The notes below the pieces were generated by a model that saw only the letters and a program-made list of their open reading frames with translations, had not been told where the DNA came from and made no database searches. This document shows positions 17,673 through 25,848 of a stretch of DNA of 64,000 nt, piece by piece. The stretch comes from Dyadobacter luticola (lineage in GTDB: Bacteria > Bacteroidota > Bacteroidia > Cytophagales > Spirosomataceae): assembly GCF_005860805.1 (NCBI RefSeq), contig NZ_VCEJ01000004.1, positions 1 through 64,000 on the forward strand, given 5' to 3'. Both the position numbers and the translations under genes were made by a program. Numbering within the stretch: position 1 is the stretch's first letter; each line of letters starts with the position of its first letter.

Positions 17673-18812
17673 ATGGATTTTAACCTCAGCGAAGAACATC
17701 TGGCAGTGCGGGAAGCAGCCCGCGATTTTGCACAAAATCAACTTTTCCCTCAGGTTATCGAGCGGGATAATGCTCAGAAATTCGACACGGAACTGCTCCG
17801 ACAAATGGGCGAGCTGGGTTTCATGGGAATGATGACATCGCCGGAATACGGCGGCAGTGGAATGGATACGCTCTCCTATGTGATCGCGATGGAGGAGATT
17901 TCGAAGGTGGATGCTTCGGCGGGTGTGATTATGTCGGTAAATAACTCCTTGGTTTGCTGGGGGTTGGAGCAATTTGGAAATGAAGATCAAAAGCAGAAAT
18001 ACCTGACCCAGCTGGCAGCCGGGAAAATCATCGGCGCATTTTGTCTGTCTGAGCCGGAAGCAGGCTCGGATGCCACTTCGCAGCACACGACGGCCGTGGA
18101 TATGGGCGATTACTATTTATTAAACGGTACAAAAAACTGGATCACGAGTGGCAACACTTCGTCAGTTTGTCTGGTAATAGCTCAGACACACCCGGAAAAA
18201 GGACATAAAGGAATCAACGTTTTTATCGTCGAGAAAGGCTGGGAAGGATTTTCGGTTGGGAAAAAAGAGGATAAGATGGGCATACGGGCTTCGGACACAC
18301 ATACTTTAATGTTCTCGGATGTGAAGGTTCCGAAGGAAAACCGGATCGGCGAGGACGGCTTCGGCTTCAAGTTTGCGATGGGAACATTGAATGGCGGGCG
18401 CATCGGAATCGCGGCGCAGGCGCTGGGAATCGCCGCCGGAGCGTTTGAACTATCCTTAAAATATTCCAAAGAGCGGAAGACATTCGGAAAGCCGATCAGC
18501 GAACATCAGGCAATTCAGTTCAAGCTCTCTGAAATGGTTACAAAAATACAGGCGGCGAGGCTCTTGGTGTATCAGGCGGCCCGGATGAAGGATGAGCATA
18601 AGGATTACATTCAGGCGGCGGCGATGTCAAAGCTATATGCATCCGAAGTGGCGATGTGGGTTACAACAGAAGCCGTCCAGATTCACGGAGGCTACGGTTA
18701 TGTGAAAGAATACCATGTGGAACGTATGATGCGCGACGCAAAAATTACCCAGATTTATGAGGGTACCTCTGAAATACAAAAACTTGTAATTGCCCGCGAA
18801 CTCCTTAAGTGA
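17673..18812 (+). CDS. Acyl-CoA dehydrogenase
   Basis: FAD enzyme that introduces the alpha-beta double bond in acyl-CoA. 379 aa is standard for the short/medium-chain group. Family signatures are clear: FCLSEPEAGSDATSQHTTA in the middle domain and VQIHGGYGYVKEYHVERMMR near the end. The catalytic base is Glu363 in YEGTSEIQ, as in short-chain (butyryl-CoA type) enzymes. It has its own promoter. No electron-transfer flavoprotein or enoyl-CoA hydratase gene is adjacent, so the physiological acyl chain (fatty acid or branched-chain amino acid) stays open. Confidence 0.93.
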   Translation: MDFNLSEEHLAVREAARDFAQNQLFPQVIERDNAQKFDTELLRQMGELGFMGMMTSPEYGGSGMDTLSYVIAMEEISKVDASAGVIMSVNNSLVCWGLEQFGNEDQKQKYLTQLAAGKIIGAFCLSEPEAGSDATSQHTTAVDMGDYYLLNGTKNWITSGNTSSVCLVIAQTHPEKGHKGINVFIVEKGWEGFSVGKKEDKMGIRASDTHTLMFSDVKVPKENRIGEDGFGFKFAMGTLNGGRIGIAAQALGIAAGAFELSLKYSKERKTFGKPISEHQAIQFKLSEMVTKIQAARLLVYQAARMKDEHKDYIQAAAMSKLYASEVAMWVTTEAVQIHGGYGYVKEYHVERMMRDAKITQIYEGTSEIQKLVIARELLK

Positions 18813-18891
18813 CCAACTTTTTGGATAAGGAATCCTTTTTATTCTAAATCTAGGATTAAAATGATATGAAAATATCACTTTTTTTTACTTT

Positions 18892-18920
18892 TTTGTCAGT
18901 ATATTCTTGTATTAGTTTTG
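18892..18920 (+). promoter_or_regulatory. Promoter of the AraC-family regulator gene
   Basis: TTTG (18892-18895), 17 bases, then TAGTTTTG (18913-18920). A second -7 match, TAGATTTG, lies at 18931-18938. Both boxes overlap a TTGTACAA palindrome. Confidence 0.55.
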
Positions 18921-18943
18921 TACAATTTATTAGATTTGTACAA
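18918..18943. promoter_or_regulatory. Twin TTGTACAA palindromes, candidate operator
   Basis: The self-complementary octamer TTGTACAA occurs at 18918-18925 and again at 18936-18943, 18 bases apart. Each overlaps the end of a -7 promoter box. The arrangement suggests a repressor-type operator, possibly for the product of the gene itself. Confidence 0.5.
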
Positions 18944-18987
18944 AATTAGAAACATAGGTCCGGGCAGACCCTTTAAATATATCAGGT

Positions 18988-19917
18988 ATGGAAGATTATA
19001 ATAAGATTATCGAGTCGCTGGGGGTAAAATTTGTCAAAGCGAGACATATCCGGATTTTACAGCCCATCACCATCAAAAATTTTTATGACGTTCAGAACAC
19101 GCTAAATATTTTGTACGATGGGGAAGTGTCTTTCGGAGCTGAGGAGTCGCACAAGGTAGAAGAGGGGGATATGCTTTTCATACCAGGTGGTAAGCATGCA
19201 ACGGTTACATATGGAAATACCCAGACAGCAAAAACTGTTTCCAACGAAGAGTTCATGACCAACCGCGATAATTACATCGACGCCGGCCATGATCCTGCAT
19301 TGATTGGAAAGCTGCCCAATTCTTTCGGTCTGATATCTTTTGAAGCCAAAGTTTTTGATACGGTCAACTTTTTTACTTCTCTTGACGTACCTCCATTCCT
19401 GATCAAAAGAGACGATCAGATCGCTGCGACGATCAACCAGATCCTGACGGAAGATATGCTGGATACGCCGGGTAAAGGCCGTATCATCAAGATCAAGACG
19501 GAGGAAGTTGTGATCGAAATCATTCGTTATATCCTGAAAAACAAGTTGTTTGTTGAGCAGCTTGTAACAAATAGTACTTATTTCAAAGATCCACGTCTGA
19601 TCGACATTTTCGCTTACATTAAGGATAACCTGGGCGGCGATTTGTCAAACAAAGTATTGGCGAATGTCGCGAATGTATCCGAGGATTATGTTGGCCAGTA
19701 TTTCAAAATGCTGACAGGTATCAACCCACAGGATTACATTGAATATCAGCGCATGGAAAAAGCAGTGGACCTGCTCCGTACTTCCAAGAAAAGTATCCGC
19801 GCGATCGGTTCGGATGTGGGCTATAAAGATACCGCGTATTTCTGCCGCCGCTTCAAAATGATGTTTGGTATCCCGGCTGGTAAAATGCGCCGTCGTGAAT
19901 CACTGATGAACGTATAG
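18988..19917 (+). CDS. AraC-family transcriptional regulator with N-terminal cupin-like domain
   Basis: 309 aa. Residues about 20-75 resemble a cupin sensor fold (YDGEVSFGAEESHKVEEGDMLF followed by IPGGKH). Residues about 205-305 are an AraC/XylS DNA-binding domain with two helix-turn-helix units: LSNKVLANVANVSEDYVGQYF and KSIRAIGSDVGYKDTAYFCRRF. The IPAGKMRR tail is the usual end of the family signature. The effector is unknown. The upstream region has a doubled palindrome at the promoter, which points to autoregulation. No catabolic operon is attached, so its targets are probably elsewhere. A terminator follows. Confidence 0.9.
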   Translation: MEDYNKIIESLGVKFVKARHIRILQPITIKNFYDVQNTLNILYDGEVSFGAEESHKVEEGDMLFIPGGKHATVTYGNTQTAKTVSNEEFMTNRDNYIDAGHDPALIGKLPNSFGLISFEAKVFDTVNFFTSLDVPPFLIKRDDQIAATINQILTEDMLDTPGKGRIIKIKTEEVVIEIIRYILKNKLFVEQLVTNSTYFKDPRLIDIFAYIKDNLGGDLSNKVLANVANVSEDYVGQYFKMLTGINPQDYIEYQRMEKAVDLLRTSKKSIRAIGSDVGYKDTAYFCRRFKMMFGIPAGKMRRRESLMNV

Positions 19918-19940
19918 AGAAATACGAAAGATTTTAAATG

Positions 19941-19975
19941 CAGAAAGGAGCTCATTCTGGGCTCCTTTTTCTGTT
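19941..19975 (+). terminator. Terminator of the AraC-family gene
   Basis: AAAGGAGC (19944-19951) pairs with GCTCCTTT (19961-19968), and T-rich sequence follows. Confidence 0.75.
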
Positions 19976-20003
19976 TTAAATCAATGTTTGTATCAGGATA
20001 ATG

Positions 20004-20438
20004 TTACCGGTTCGGTGAAAGCTGTACCGCCACTACTTTCCATTTCCCACCTGATCTGACGCAAACGGTCATATAAGAAAGTTCGCCCTGGTAGCTGCTA
20101 TTTTCAATCTTTGCAGCAACATCCCACTTGCCGGTGACAATCGCTACGTCACCATAATTTCGGGTATTGGTGCCGGTTAGTATTCCGGATTCAATGTTGA
20201 TATGTCCCTGCGAAATCGCTTGCTGCAAAAATTGCGCATCGATTGTCTGCCCCTGAAAGCCTGCCATCGTAAAATCATTGGAAATCAGATTGGTGACATT
20301 ATTTACATCTTCTTCCAATAATGCCCTGAAAAACAGATTTGAGCAGTCGGTGCCGTCCAAAGGCTGCGCAATGTTATTTTGCCCAAAAGAAAACGCCACG
20401 AAAGCGAAAAACAGGAAACATGACAAGATGAATTTCAT
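20004..20438 (-). CDS. Exported NTF2-like (DUF4440/SnoaL fold) protein
   Basis: 144 aa from the ATG at 20438. Residues 1-19 are a classical signal peptide (MKFILSCFLFFAFVAFSFGQ). The mature part has the small cone-shaped NTF2-like pattern: LFFRALLEEDVNNVTNLISNDF, then strands ending in YMTVCVRSGGKWKVVAVQLS. Such domains bind small molecules or act as simple enzymes, but no catalytic set is visible, so the function is unknown. It is divergent from the lipoprotein gene at 20546. Confidence 0.75.
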   Translation of the reverse strand: MKFILSCFLFFAFVAFSFGQNNIAQPLDGTDCSNLFFRALLEEDVNNVTNLISNDFTMAGFQGQTIDAQFLQQAISQGHINIESGILTGTNTRNYGDVAIVTGKWDVAAKIENSSYQGELSYMTVCVRSGGKWKVVAVQLSPNR

Positions 20439-20545
20439 TGGCCGGCAAGTTTTGGTCGAAGCTAAATTATACATTCATTTTTATCTCCTAAAATTATATA
20501 CTTAGATTCGCCCCGTTGTTTCAAACAGCTTCGAACTCGATCAAA

Positions 20546-20947
20546 ATGACCTATACATTTAATAAGAAACTTGTCATATTCTGCATTATTGCCCTCACAG
20601 CCTGCTCCACGCCGCCGGATAAGCTGGGCAGTCTCGACCTGAAAAAATGGCGCTCAGATCGCAAAGGTTGTAATAATGTTCGTGTGGGACTGGAAAAGGA
20701 TTTTAAAGCCGCACAAGGTCAGTTGATGGGAAAATTTGCGGATGAAATCGGCGATTTGCTAGGCCGGCCTGACATTCACCAGCTCGGTGAGCGGAATTTG
20801 AAGTACTATGTTTATTTCTTGGAGAAAGGCCCGCAGTGCGACAACATTCAATCCAAATCCGAAGCGGAGAAAGTGATTCTGAAATTTAATGCGGTGGGGT
20901 TACTTTCTGAAATTACTTACCAGAAGCTGCCGCTTTCGGAATTATAA
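20546..20947 (+). CDS. Small putative lipoprotein
   Basis: 133 aa from the ATG at 20546. The N-terminus has a signal peptide with lipobox ALTAC, so it should be lipidated at Cys near residue 20. The mature part has helical, charged character with DFKAAQGQLMGKFADEIGDL and two further Cys (NNV-side CN and PQCD), which could form a disulfide. The family is not recognised. Its stop TAA directly abuts the nadD stop on the other strand; the coding regions overlap by six bases and no terminator lies between them. Confidence 0.65.
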   Translation: MTYTFNKKLVIFCIIALTACSTPPDKLGSLDLKKWRSDRKGCNNVRVGLEKDFKAAQGQLMGKFADEIGDLLGRPDIHQLGERNLKYYVYFLEKGPQCDNIQSKSEAEKVILKFNAVGLLSEITYQKLPLSEL

Positions 20948-21514
20948 ATAAAACTTCTTGATCCTAATCAGTTGCTCCACAGCCTCAGGGACCATATACC
21001 GGATCGATTGGCCTTTTTTCAGGCAGGCCCTTAGAAACGTGGCGGAAATATCCAGCAGAGGCGCTTCTACAAATTTTACCTGTGGATGATTTCCAAAAGC
21101 GTGGGATTTTGAATTCGGCCGCGGGTACACATACAAGCCGGTGTATTCGAGGATTTTTTCGTAGTTCTTCCAATTCGGAAATTGTGCCAGGTTATCTTCT
21201 CCCATGATCAGCTTGAACTCGTGCTGCGGAAATTTTTCCTGCATTCGGATCAGCGTATCAATGGTGTAGCTCGGCTTCGGCATGTGAAATTCCACGTCCG
21301 TGACTTTCAATACCGTATTATCAGAAATAGCCCGCTGTACGAGATCGTAGCGATCGAATTCGTGCAGCAGGCTATTATTTTTTTTAAAGGGATTTTGAGG
21401 ACTAACAACGAACCAGACTTGTTCCAGGTCCGTAGTGGTCGCCATGGTGTTGGCGATGATCAGATGCCCGATGTGGATGGGATTAAATGATCCGAAAAAC
21501 AGCCCGATTTTCAT
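20942..21514 (-). CDS. nadD: Nicotinate-nucleotide adenylyltransferase
   Basis: Transfers AMP from ATP to nicotinic acid mononucleotide in NAD synthesis. Nucleotidyltransferase motifs are GLFFGSFNPIHIGHLIIAN (HxGH at the active site) and, late, ISATFLR (the ISxTxxR motif). 190 aa is normal. It begins four bases after gmk and is the last gene of a sigma factor/anti-sigma/gmk/nadD run on the minus strand. The start is ATG. Confidence 0.96.
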   Translation of the reverse strand: MKIGLFFGSFNPIHIGHLIIANTMATTTDLEQVWFVVSPQNPFKKNNSLLHEFDRYDLVQRAISDNTVLKVTDVEFHMPKPSYTIDTLIRMQEKFPQHEFKLIMGEDNLAQFPNWKNYEKILEYTGLYVYPRPNSKSHAFGNHPQVKFVEAPLLDISATFLRACLKKGQSIRYMVPEAVEQLIRIKKFYL

Positions 21515-21518
21515 GGTA

Positions 21519-22088
21519 CTATGACGCGATGAAATCCATAACGAGCTGCTCAGCTTTTACCAGCGTTTCTTCGAGGTTATCATTCACGAGCGATACATCG
21601 AATTTATCTTCAAAGCTCAGCTCGTACCGGACTTTTCCGAGACGGGTTTCGAGCGACTTTTCCGTCTCTGTGCCCCGGAATGTCAGCCTTCTTATAATTT
21701 CATCTTCGGAAGAAACTTTGACAAAAACAGCCAGCGCATCGTCGCGATAAATTTCTTTTAATTTAAGTCCGCCTTTCACATCTACGTCAAAAAGCACGTG
21801 TTTGCCTTCGTCCCAAAGCCGCTGTATTTCAGTCTTGAATGTGCCGTAATAATTGCCGGCGTAAACTTCTTCCCACTCTGCAAATTCATTATTGGAAATG
21901 CGTTCGCGAAAATCTTTTTTGGCAAGAAAATAATAATCCTTTCCATCGACCTCATGATCACGGCGCTCACGGGTCGATGCGGATACAGAAAAAGCCAGGA
22001 GCTCTGGAAATTTCTTCAATAAATGTCTGACAATAGTTGTTTTTCCGGAACCGGAGGGGGCAGAAAATATGATAAGCTTACCTTTCAC
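21519..22088 (-). CDS. gmk: Guanylate kinase
   Basis: Phosphorylates GMP to GDP. The P-loop is [17 protein letters not shown] near the N-terminus, and the GMP-binding region [20 protein letters not shown] follows. 189 aa is typical. The initiation codon is GTG (22086-22088), nine bases after the anti-sigma gene, consistent with translational coupling. nadD follows with a four-base gap. Confidence 0.96.
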   Translation of the reverse strand: MKGKLIIFSAPSGSGKTTIVRHLLKKFPELLAFSVSASTRERRDHEVDGKDYYFLAKKDFRERISNNEFAEWEEVYAGNYYGTFKTEIQRLWDEGKHVLFDVDVKGGLKLKEIYRDDALAVFVKVSSEDEIIRRLTFRGTETEKSLETRLGKVRYELSFEDKFDVSLVNDNLEETLVKAEQLVMDFIAS

Positions 22089-22097
22089 AAAAACAGA

Positions 22098-22385
22098 TTA
22101 ACTGTTAATTTTTGATATAATCTTATCCATAATACTTTGAGGGCAAGGTTTTTTCTCAATTTTCATATTAAGAGAATCCTTAATGCATTTTTCCAAACGA
22201 TAAGCCTCGATACAAGGAATGCATTTGTCCATGTTTTCGCGAAAGTGATTTTTCTCAGCTTCGCTCGCCTCGTCGTCCAGGATAGCCTGAATGATCTTCA
22301 TACACTCCGCATGGTGCTCGCAGGTATGCTTCATGATTGGTTGTTGCGCTCCTTCTGTAACAGAAGGCGTTATTGATGCATTCAT
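22098..22385 (-). CDS. Zinc-binding anti-sigma factor, RsrA-like
   Basis: 95 aa, soluble. Its Cys/His pattern (CEHHAEC near 22-28, then an H...CIPC segment near 46-57) with flanking helices is like the RsrA/ChrR-type anti-sigma fold. There a zinc-bound Cys cluster holds an ECF sigma factor and releases it on oxidation. The gene sits 81 bases after the sigma gene on the same strand, as in known sigma/anti-sigma pairs. Spacing of His and Cys differs from the classical HxxxCxxC (seven residues between His and the first Cys), so metal binding should not be assumed. Confidence 0.75.
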   Translation of the reverse strand: MNASITPSVTEGAQQPIMKHTCEHHAECMKIIQAILDDEASEAEKNHFRENMDKCIPCIEAYRLEKCIKDSLNMKIEKKPCPQSIMDKIISKINS

Positions 22386-22466
22386 TACTTAAAATGAAAT
22401 AAGAATAGTGGAAATAAGTACAGTTGTACCCTATAACCGAATAGGTTGCAAAAAAAGTTTCACAAC

Positions 22467-23054
22467 CTATGAATCGTAACCCATTGAGGCTGCGTAACTC
22501 TTGAGTTTTTCTTTCAATAAGTTACGCGCACGGTGTAGTCTTGATCTTACAGTACCGATCGGAATGTCCAGGATTTTGGCCATTTCTTCGTAAGTAAAAC
22601 CTTCGATATCACAAAGGATAATCACCGTCCGGAAGTCAACAGGCAATGCATTGAGCGCATTTGCAACCTCATCACCAATCAGCTCCTGAACTGCGTCAGC
22701 CCGTAAATCGACCGTGTAAGTAGTGTCAGAAGCTTCCTCGGAATTATAGGTTGTTTCAACTTCCTGATAATCTACTTTGGATGGTTCTTTGCTCTTCTTA
22801 CGATAATCGTTGATGAAGCTGTTTTTAAGAATCCTGAAAAGCCAGGCTTTCGCATTAGTACCCTGCTCGAAAGAAGAAATAAAACGAAAAGCTTTTAAGT
22901 ATGTGTCTTGAACCAGGTCATTTGCATCGTCTTCGTCCATGGTAAGACGGAAAGCGAAGTTGTACATGGAGTCGATGTGTGGCATGAACTCACGATTAAA
23001 TACTTCATAACGAAGATCATCCGTGTATTCATTAGTCGTGAGCGTTTCTGACAT
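22467..23054 (-). CDS. ECF-type RNA polymerase sigma factor (SigH/SigR-like)
   Basis: 195 aa from the ATG at 23054; another ATG at 23066 would add four residues. Region 2 is YNFAFRLTMDEDDANDLVQD followed by TYLKAFRF. Region 4 is ALNALPVDFRTVIILCDIEG with FTYEEMAKILDIPIGTVRSR as the helix-turn-helix. A zinc-type anti-sigma gene follows, as in redox-responsive pairs. The association with gmk and nadD downstream would tie nucleotide supply to this regulon if the genes are cotranscribed. No autoregulatory promoter could be identified by eye. Confidence 0.92.
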   Translation of the reverse strand: MSETLTTNEYTDDLRYEVFNREFMPHIDSMYNFAFRLTMDEDDANDLVQDTYLKAFRFISSFEQGTNAKAWLFRILKNSFINDYRKKSKEPSKVDYQEVETTYNSEEASDTTYTVDLRADAVQELIGDEVANALNALPVDFRTVIILCDIEGFTYEEMAKILDIPIGTVRSRLHRARNLLKEKLKSYAASMGYDS

Positions 23055-23202
23055 GGCAACTAACATAGGAATGCTGAATTTACAAAGATTAACAACAGCT
23101 CCAAACCGTACAAATTAAAAATTGATGAATGGCTTTTGAAGCACTTTCCATGTATCAACATCAAATTCCGAGCCAATAACCGGCATCGGCCAAAATGTCA
23201 TA

Positions 23203-23706
23203 CTAGCGTTTGGAAAAAAGTTCCAGGAGGATAATAAGTAGCGTGGTGAACAATGTGCTGGCACCAATGCGGATCAGCGTGTAAAGGATCATTCCAAAAT
23301 TGTTCATTTCCATTAAAAAAAGCATGGAATGATGCAGAAGTATCAAAGGCAGTACGTATGACAGGAACGCGCCAAGCCCCTGCGCCCTGATCCCGACCTC
23401 TGCTCGCTCGGCCCCGCGCGACTTCATCTGGTAATGTATCAGGAAAGGCCGGAGGTAAGCAATAAGTACGGTCGCAGAGGCGTGCATCCCGAAGGTATTG
23501 GAAAAAACATCCACCGTGAAGCCGATAGCGAAGGCAATCAGCAGCAAATACATTCTGTCAATGTCAGCGGGAAGCAGCAGCACGCCGGCAATGTAGATGA
23601 AACAGAATGCATAATTGAACAAGACAATGTTGCGCATGAAGAAGATCTGCAAAACCAGGTAGAGCAGGATCATCAGGGAATATTGTATTGCTTCGCGTAA
23701 ACTCAT
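23203..23706 (-). CDS. mreD: Rod shape-determining protein MreD
   Basis: 167 aa, five or six membrane helices, in the position and size expected for MreD, the membrane partner of MreC in the cell-elongation complex. MreD sequences are weakly conserved; the call rests on topology and on its place directly after mreC, with a four-base overlap (ATGA). No mrdA (PBP2) or rodA gene follows, although those often complete this operon in related bacteria. Confidence 0.85.
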   Translation of the reverse strand: MSLREAIQYSLMILLYLVLQIFFMRNIVLFNYAFCFIYIAGVLLLPADIDRMYLLLIAFAIGFTVDVFSNTFGMHASATVLIAYLRPFLIHYQMKSRGAERAEVGIRAQGLGAFLSYVLPLILLHHSMLFLMEMNNFGMILYTLIRIGASTLFTTLLIILLELFSKR

Positions 23707-24542
23707 CGCTTTTCCAGGGTACGTGCCTTCAAATCTTCCTGCTCCACAAGTTGTTGATTTTGCACCACATACACGTAAGAGAGATTCCGGAAATCCGTCG
23801 CCAGGCGCAAGGTAATGTTGTAAAAGGTCTGATTAGGGTGAACCGCCACATTCTGGACCTTTCCAACCATAATACCCGGAGGAAATACAGAGTTCTGGTC
23901 GGATGTTACGGCGGTATCTCCTTTGAATATTTTGGTATACTTCGAGACGTCGATAAGATCGATCAGATTAGGATCTTTTCCAGGCCATTTGGCATAGCCG
24001 ATCTCTTTGCTCCTGACAAGCTTGGTCGAAACCATAAACTGTGAATGCAGGATGGAAGTCACTACTGAATAGTTTGCAGAACAAAAACGTACCTTCCCTA
24101 CCACGCCCGTAGCCGAAATGACACCCATACCCGGTTTTACACCATCGACGGCCCCTTTGTCAATCGTGAGCACATTGTTGGCTTTGCTGGTTTCATTATC
24201 CACCACTTTCGCGATGGTATAAGTAAAACGCGAGGCAAACGCAGAATCTGGCACATAGCCCGCCGGAGCGTCGAGCGGCTGTCTTTGTGTGAGCGAGGTA
24301 ACCTGTGCGTGCAAACGTGCATTTTCAGCTGCCAAATCCGCATTGATTTCGTCCAGTTTGGTGAATTCCCTGGCGGAATTCGAAAATGCCAGGGTTTTAG
24401 CCACATAGTAATTGGACGTATTGAAATAAGTCGCGCCCCAATAAGTATTGCTACGCACAATAAGCCACACACTGAGCACTTCCAGCAATACAAAAACCAA
24501 AAAGAAACGATTCCGGACTACGAAATCAACAAGTTGGAGCAT
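23703..24542 (-). CDS. mreC: Rod shape-determining protein MreC
   Basis: 279 aa. One N-terminal membrane helix (RFFLVFVLLEVLSVWLIV), then a coiled-coil stretch (about 65-90, EFTKLDEINADLAAENARLH) and a beta-rich periplasmic domain. That domain carries the family segments VLTIDKGAVDGVKPGMGVIS and PPGIMVGKV. It bridges MreB filaments and the wall-building enzymes. The start is ATG. It lies 106 bases after mreB and overlaps mreD. Confidence 0.94.
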   Translation of the reverse strand: MLQLVDFVVRNRFFLVFVLLEVLSVWLIVRSNTYWGATYFNTSNYYVAKTLAFSNSAREFTKLDEINADLAAENARLHAQVTSLTQRQPLDAPAGYVPDSAFASRFTYTIAKVVDNETSKANNVLTIDKGAVDGVKPGMGVISATGVVGKVRFCSANYSVVTSILHSQFMVSTKLVRSKEIGYAKWPGKDPNLIDLIDVSKYTKIFKGDTAVTSDQNSVFPPGIMVGKVQNVAVHPNQTFYNITLRLATDFRNLSYVYVVQNQQLVEQEDLKARTLEKR

Positions 24543-24648
24543 GGGCTAAAATGTTCACACACAGTTCATCAATCGGCACACGATGTGCGGCGTCCGACGC
24601 ACATTGCGTAAAAATAAAAAAATCAGCAAACTGTGAATGAGCTGAATC

Positions 24649-25674
24649 CTAAGAAATCAGGACAGGCTTGTAAAGTTCAAGATTTTTCAGGACCTCGCCG
24701 GTTCCTTTTACTACCGCTTTCAGTGGATCGTCGGCAATGTGTACCGGCAATTTGGTTTTCTGGGCGATACGTCTGTCGAGTCCGTGGATAAGCGCGCCGC
24801 CGCCCGTCAGGTAAATTCCGTTTTTGAAAATATCCGCAGAAAGCTCAGGAGGAGAAATTTCAAGGGCTTTCATGACACCCTCCTCAATTTTTGAAATAGA
24901 CTTATCAAGAGAGTACGCTATCTCACTATACGTTACACGAATTTCCTTTGGAATACCGGTCATCAAGTCACGTCCGCGAATCTGGTAATCGTCGAGCGGA
25001 ACTTCCAGCTCAGGAGAAGCAGATCCAATCGCCATCTTGATCAGCTCAGCAGAACGCTCACCGATCAAAAGGTTGTGCTCACGACGCATATAATCGACGA
25101 TATCTCTTGTAAAAACGTCACCCGCAATACGTACCGACTGCTCGCAAACAATGCCTGACAGCGCTATAACCGCGATTTCCGTGGTTCCACCGCCAATATC
25201 CACGATCATCACACCATTTGGCTGGGTAATGTCAATGCCGATACCGATTGCCGCAGCGATGGGTTCGTGCACCATATATACTTCTTTCGCGCCGGCATGC
25301 TCGCAGGAATCTTTTACAGCACGTTTTTCAACTTCGGTGATCCCGGAAGGGATACAAACCACCATGCGGTGGGAAGGGGTAAAAAAGCGGCTACCGGTGT
25401 CGATCATTTTGATCATTCCCCGGATCATCATTTCGGCTGCCGTAAAGTCAGCAATTACGCCGTCTTTCAGTGGTCGGATTGTCTTTATATTCTCGTTTGT
25501 CTTCTCGTGCATCTGCATCGCCGTGTGGCCGATGGCTAAAACTTTGCCAGTGGTTTTGTCCATGGCAATGATCGAAGGCTCGTCAACAACTACTGTATCT
25601 TTATGAATGATGAGGGTATTTGCAGTACCCAAATCGATTGCTATATCGCTAGTCAAAAAATCAAACAATCCCAT
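24649..25674 (-). CDS. mreB: Rod shape-determining protein MreB
   Basis: Actin-like ATPase that guides lateral wall growth. 341 aa from the ATG at 25674; the frame could extend to 25740, but MGLFDFLTSDIAIDLGTANT is the usual family start. ATP-site motifs are DLGTANTLI (phosphate 1), MIVDIGGGTTEIAVIAL (phosphate 2) and YLTGGGALIHGLD (adenosine). A promoter of Bacteroidota type lies upstream. First gene of mreB-mreC-mreD. Confidence 0.97.
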   Translation of the reverse strand: MGLFDFLTSDIAIDLGTANTLIIHKDTVVVDEPSIIAMDKTTGKVLAIGHTAMQMHEKTNENIKTIRPLKDGVIADFTAAEMMIRGMIKMIDTGSRFFTPSHRMVVCIPSGITEVEKRAVKDSCEHAGAKEVYMVHEPIAAAIGIGIDITQPNGVMIVDIGGGTTEIAVIALSGIVCEQSVRIAGDVFTRDIVDYMRREHNLLIGERSAELIKMAIGSASPELEVPLDDYQIRGRDLMTGIPKEIRVTYSEIAYSLDKSISKIEEGVMKALEISPPELSADIFKNGIYLTGGGALIHGLDRRIAQKTKLPVHIADDPLKAVVKGTGEVLKNLELYKPVLIS

Positions 25675-25715
25675 ATAATTTATTAAAATTTGCGCTCCCT
25701 TTGATTTCAGGTTGG

Positions 25716-25745
25716 CAAAATTACAGATTATATCCCACAAACAAA
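25716..25745 (-). promoter_or_regulatory. Promoter of the mre operon
   Basis: On the minus strand TTTG (25745-25742), 18 bases, then TAATTTTG (25723-25716). This leaves a leader of about 35 bases before the mreB ATG. Confidence 0.6.
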
Positions 25746-25833
25746 GGCATTTAAAAAATTTCGGCCTGTGCCCTAAAATGCCCCAAAATGCCCGCTCTGA
25801 GGCTTATTGGGCAAAGAAATTACAAATACTGCG

Positions 25834-25841
25834 TACCTTTG
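25834..25841 (+). promoter_or_regulatory. Promoter -7 box directly before the GH3-family gene
   Basis: TACCTTTG matches TAnnTTTG. Only seven bases separate it from the ATG at 25849, so the transcript may have little or no leader. Confidence 0.5.
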
Positions 25842-25848
25842 GTTTACT

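Noticed and set aside
25151-25606. Plus-strand open frame of 151 codons
   Set aside because: Lies wholly antisense to mreB, whose reading frame is certain; no motif.
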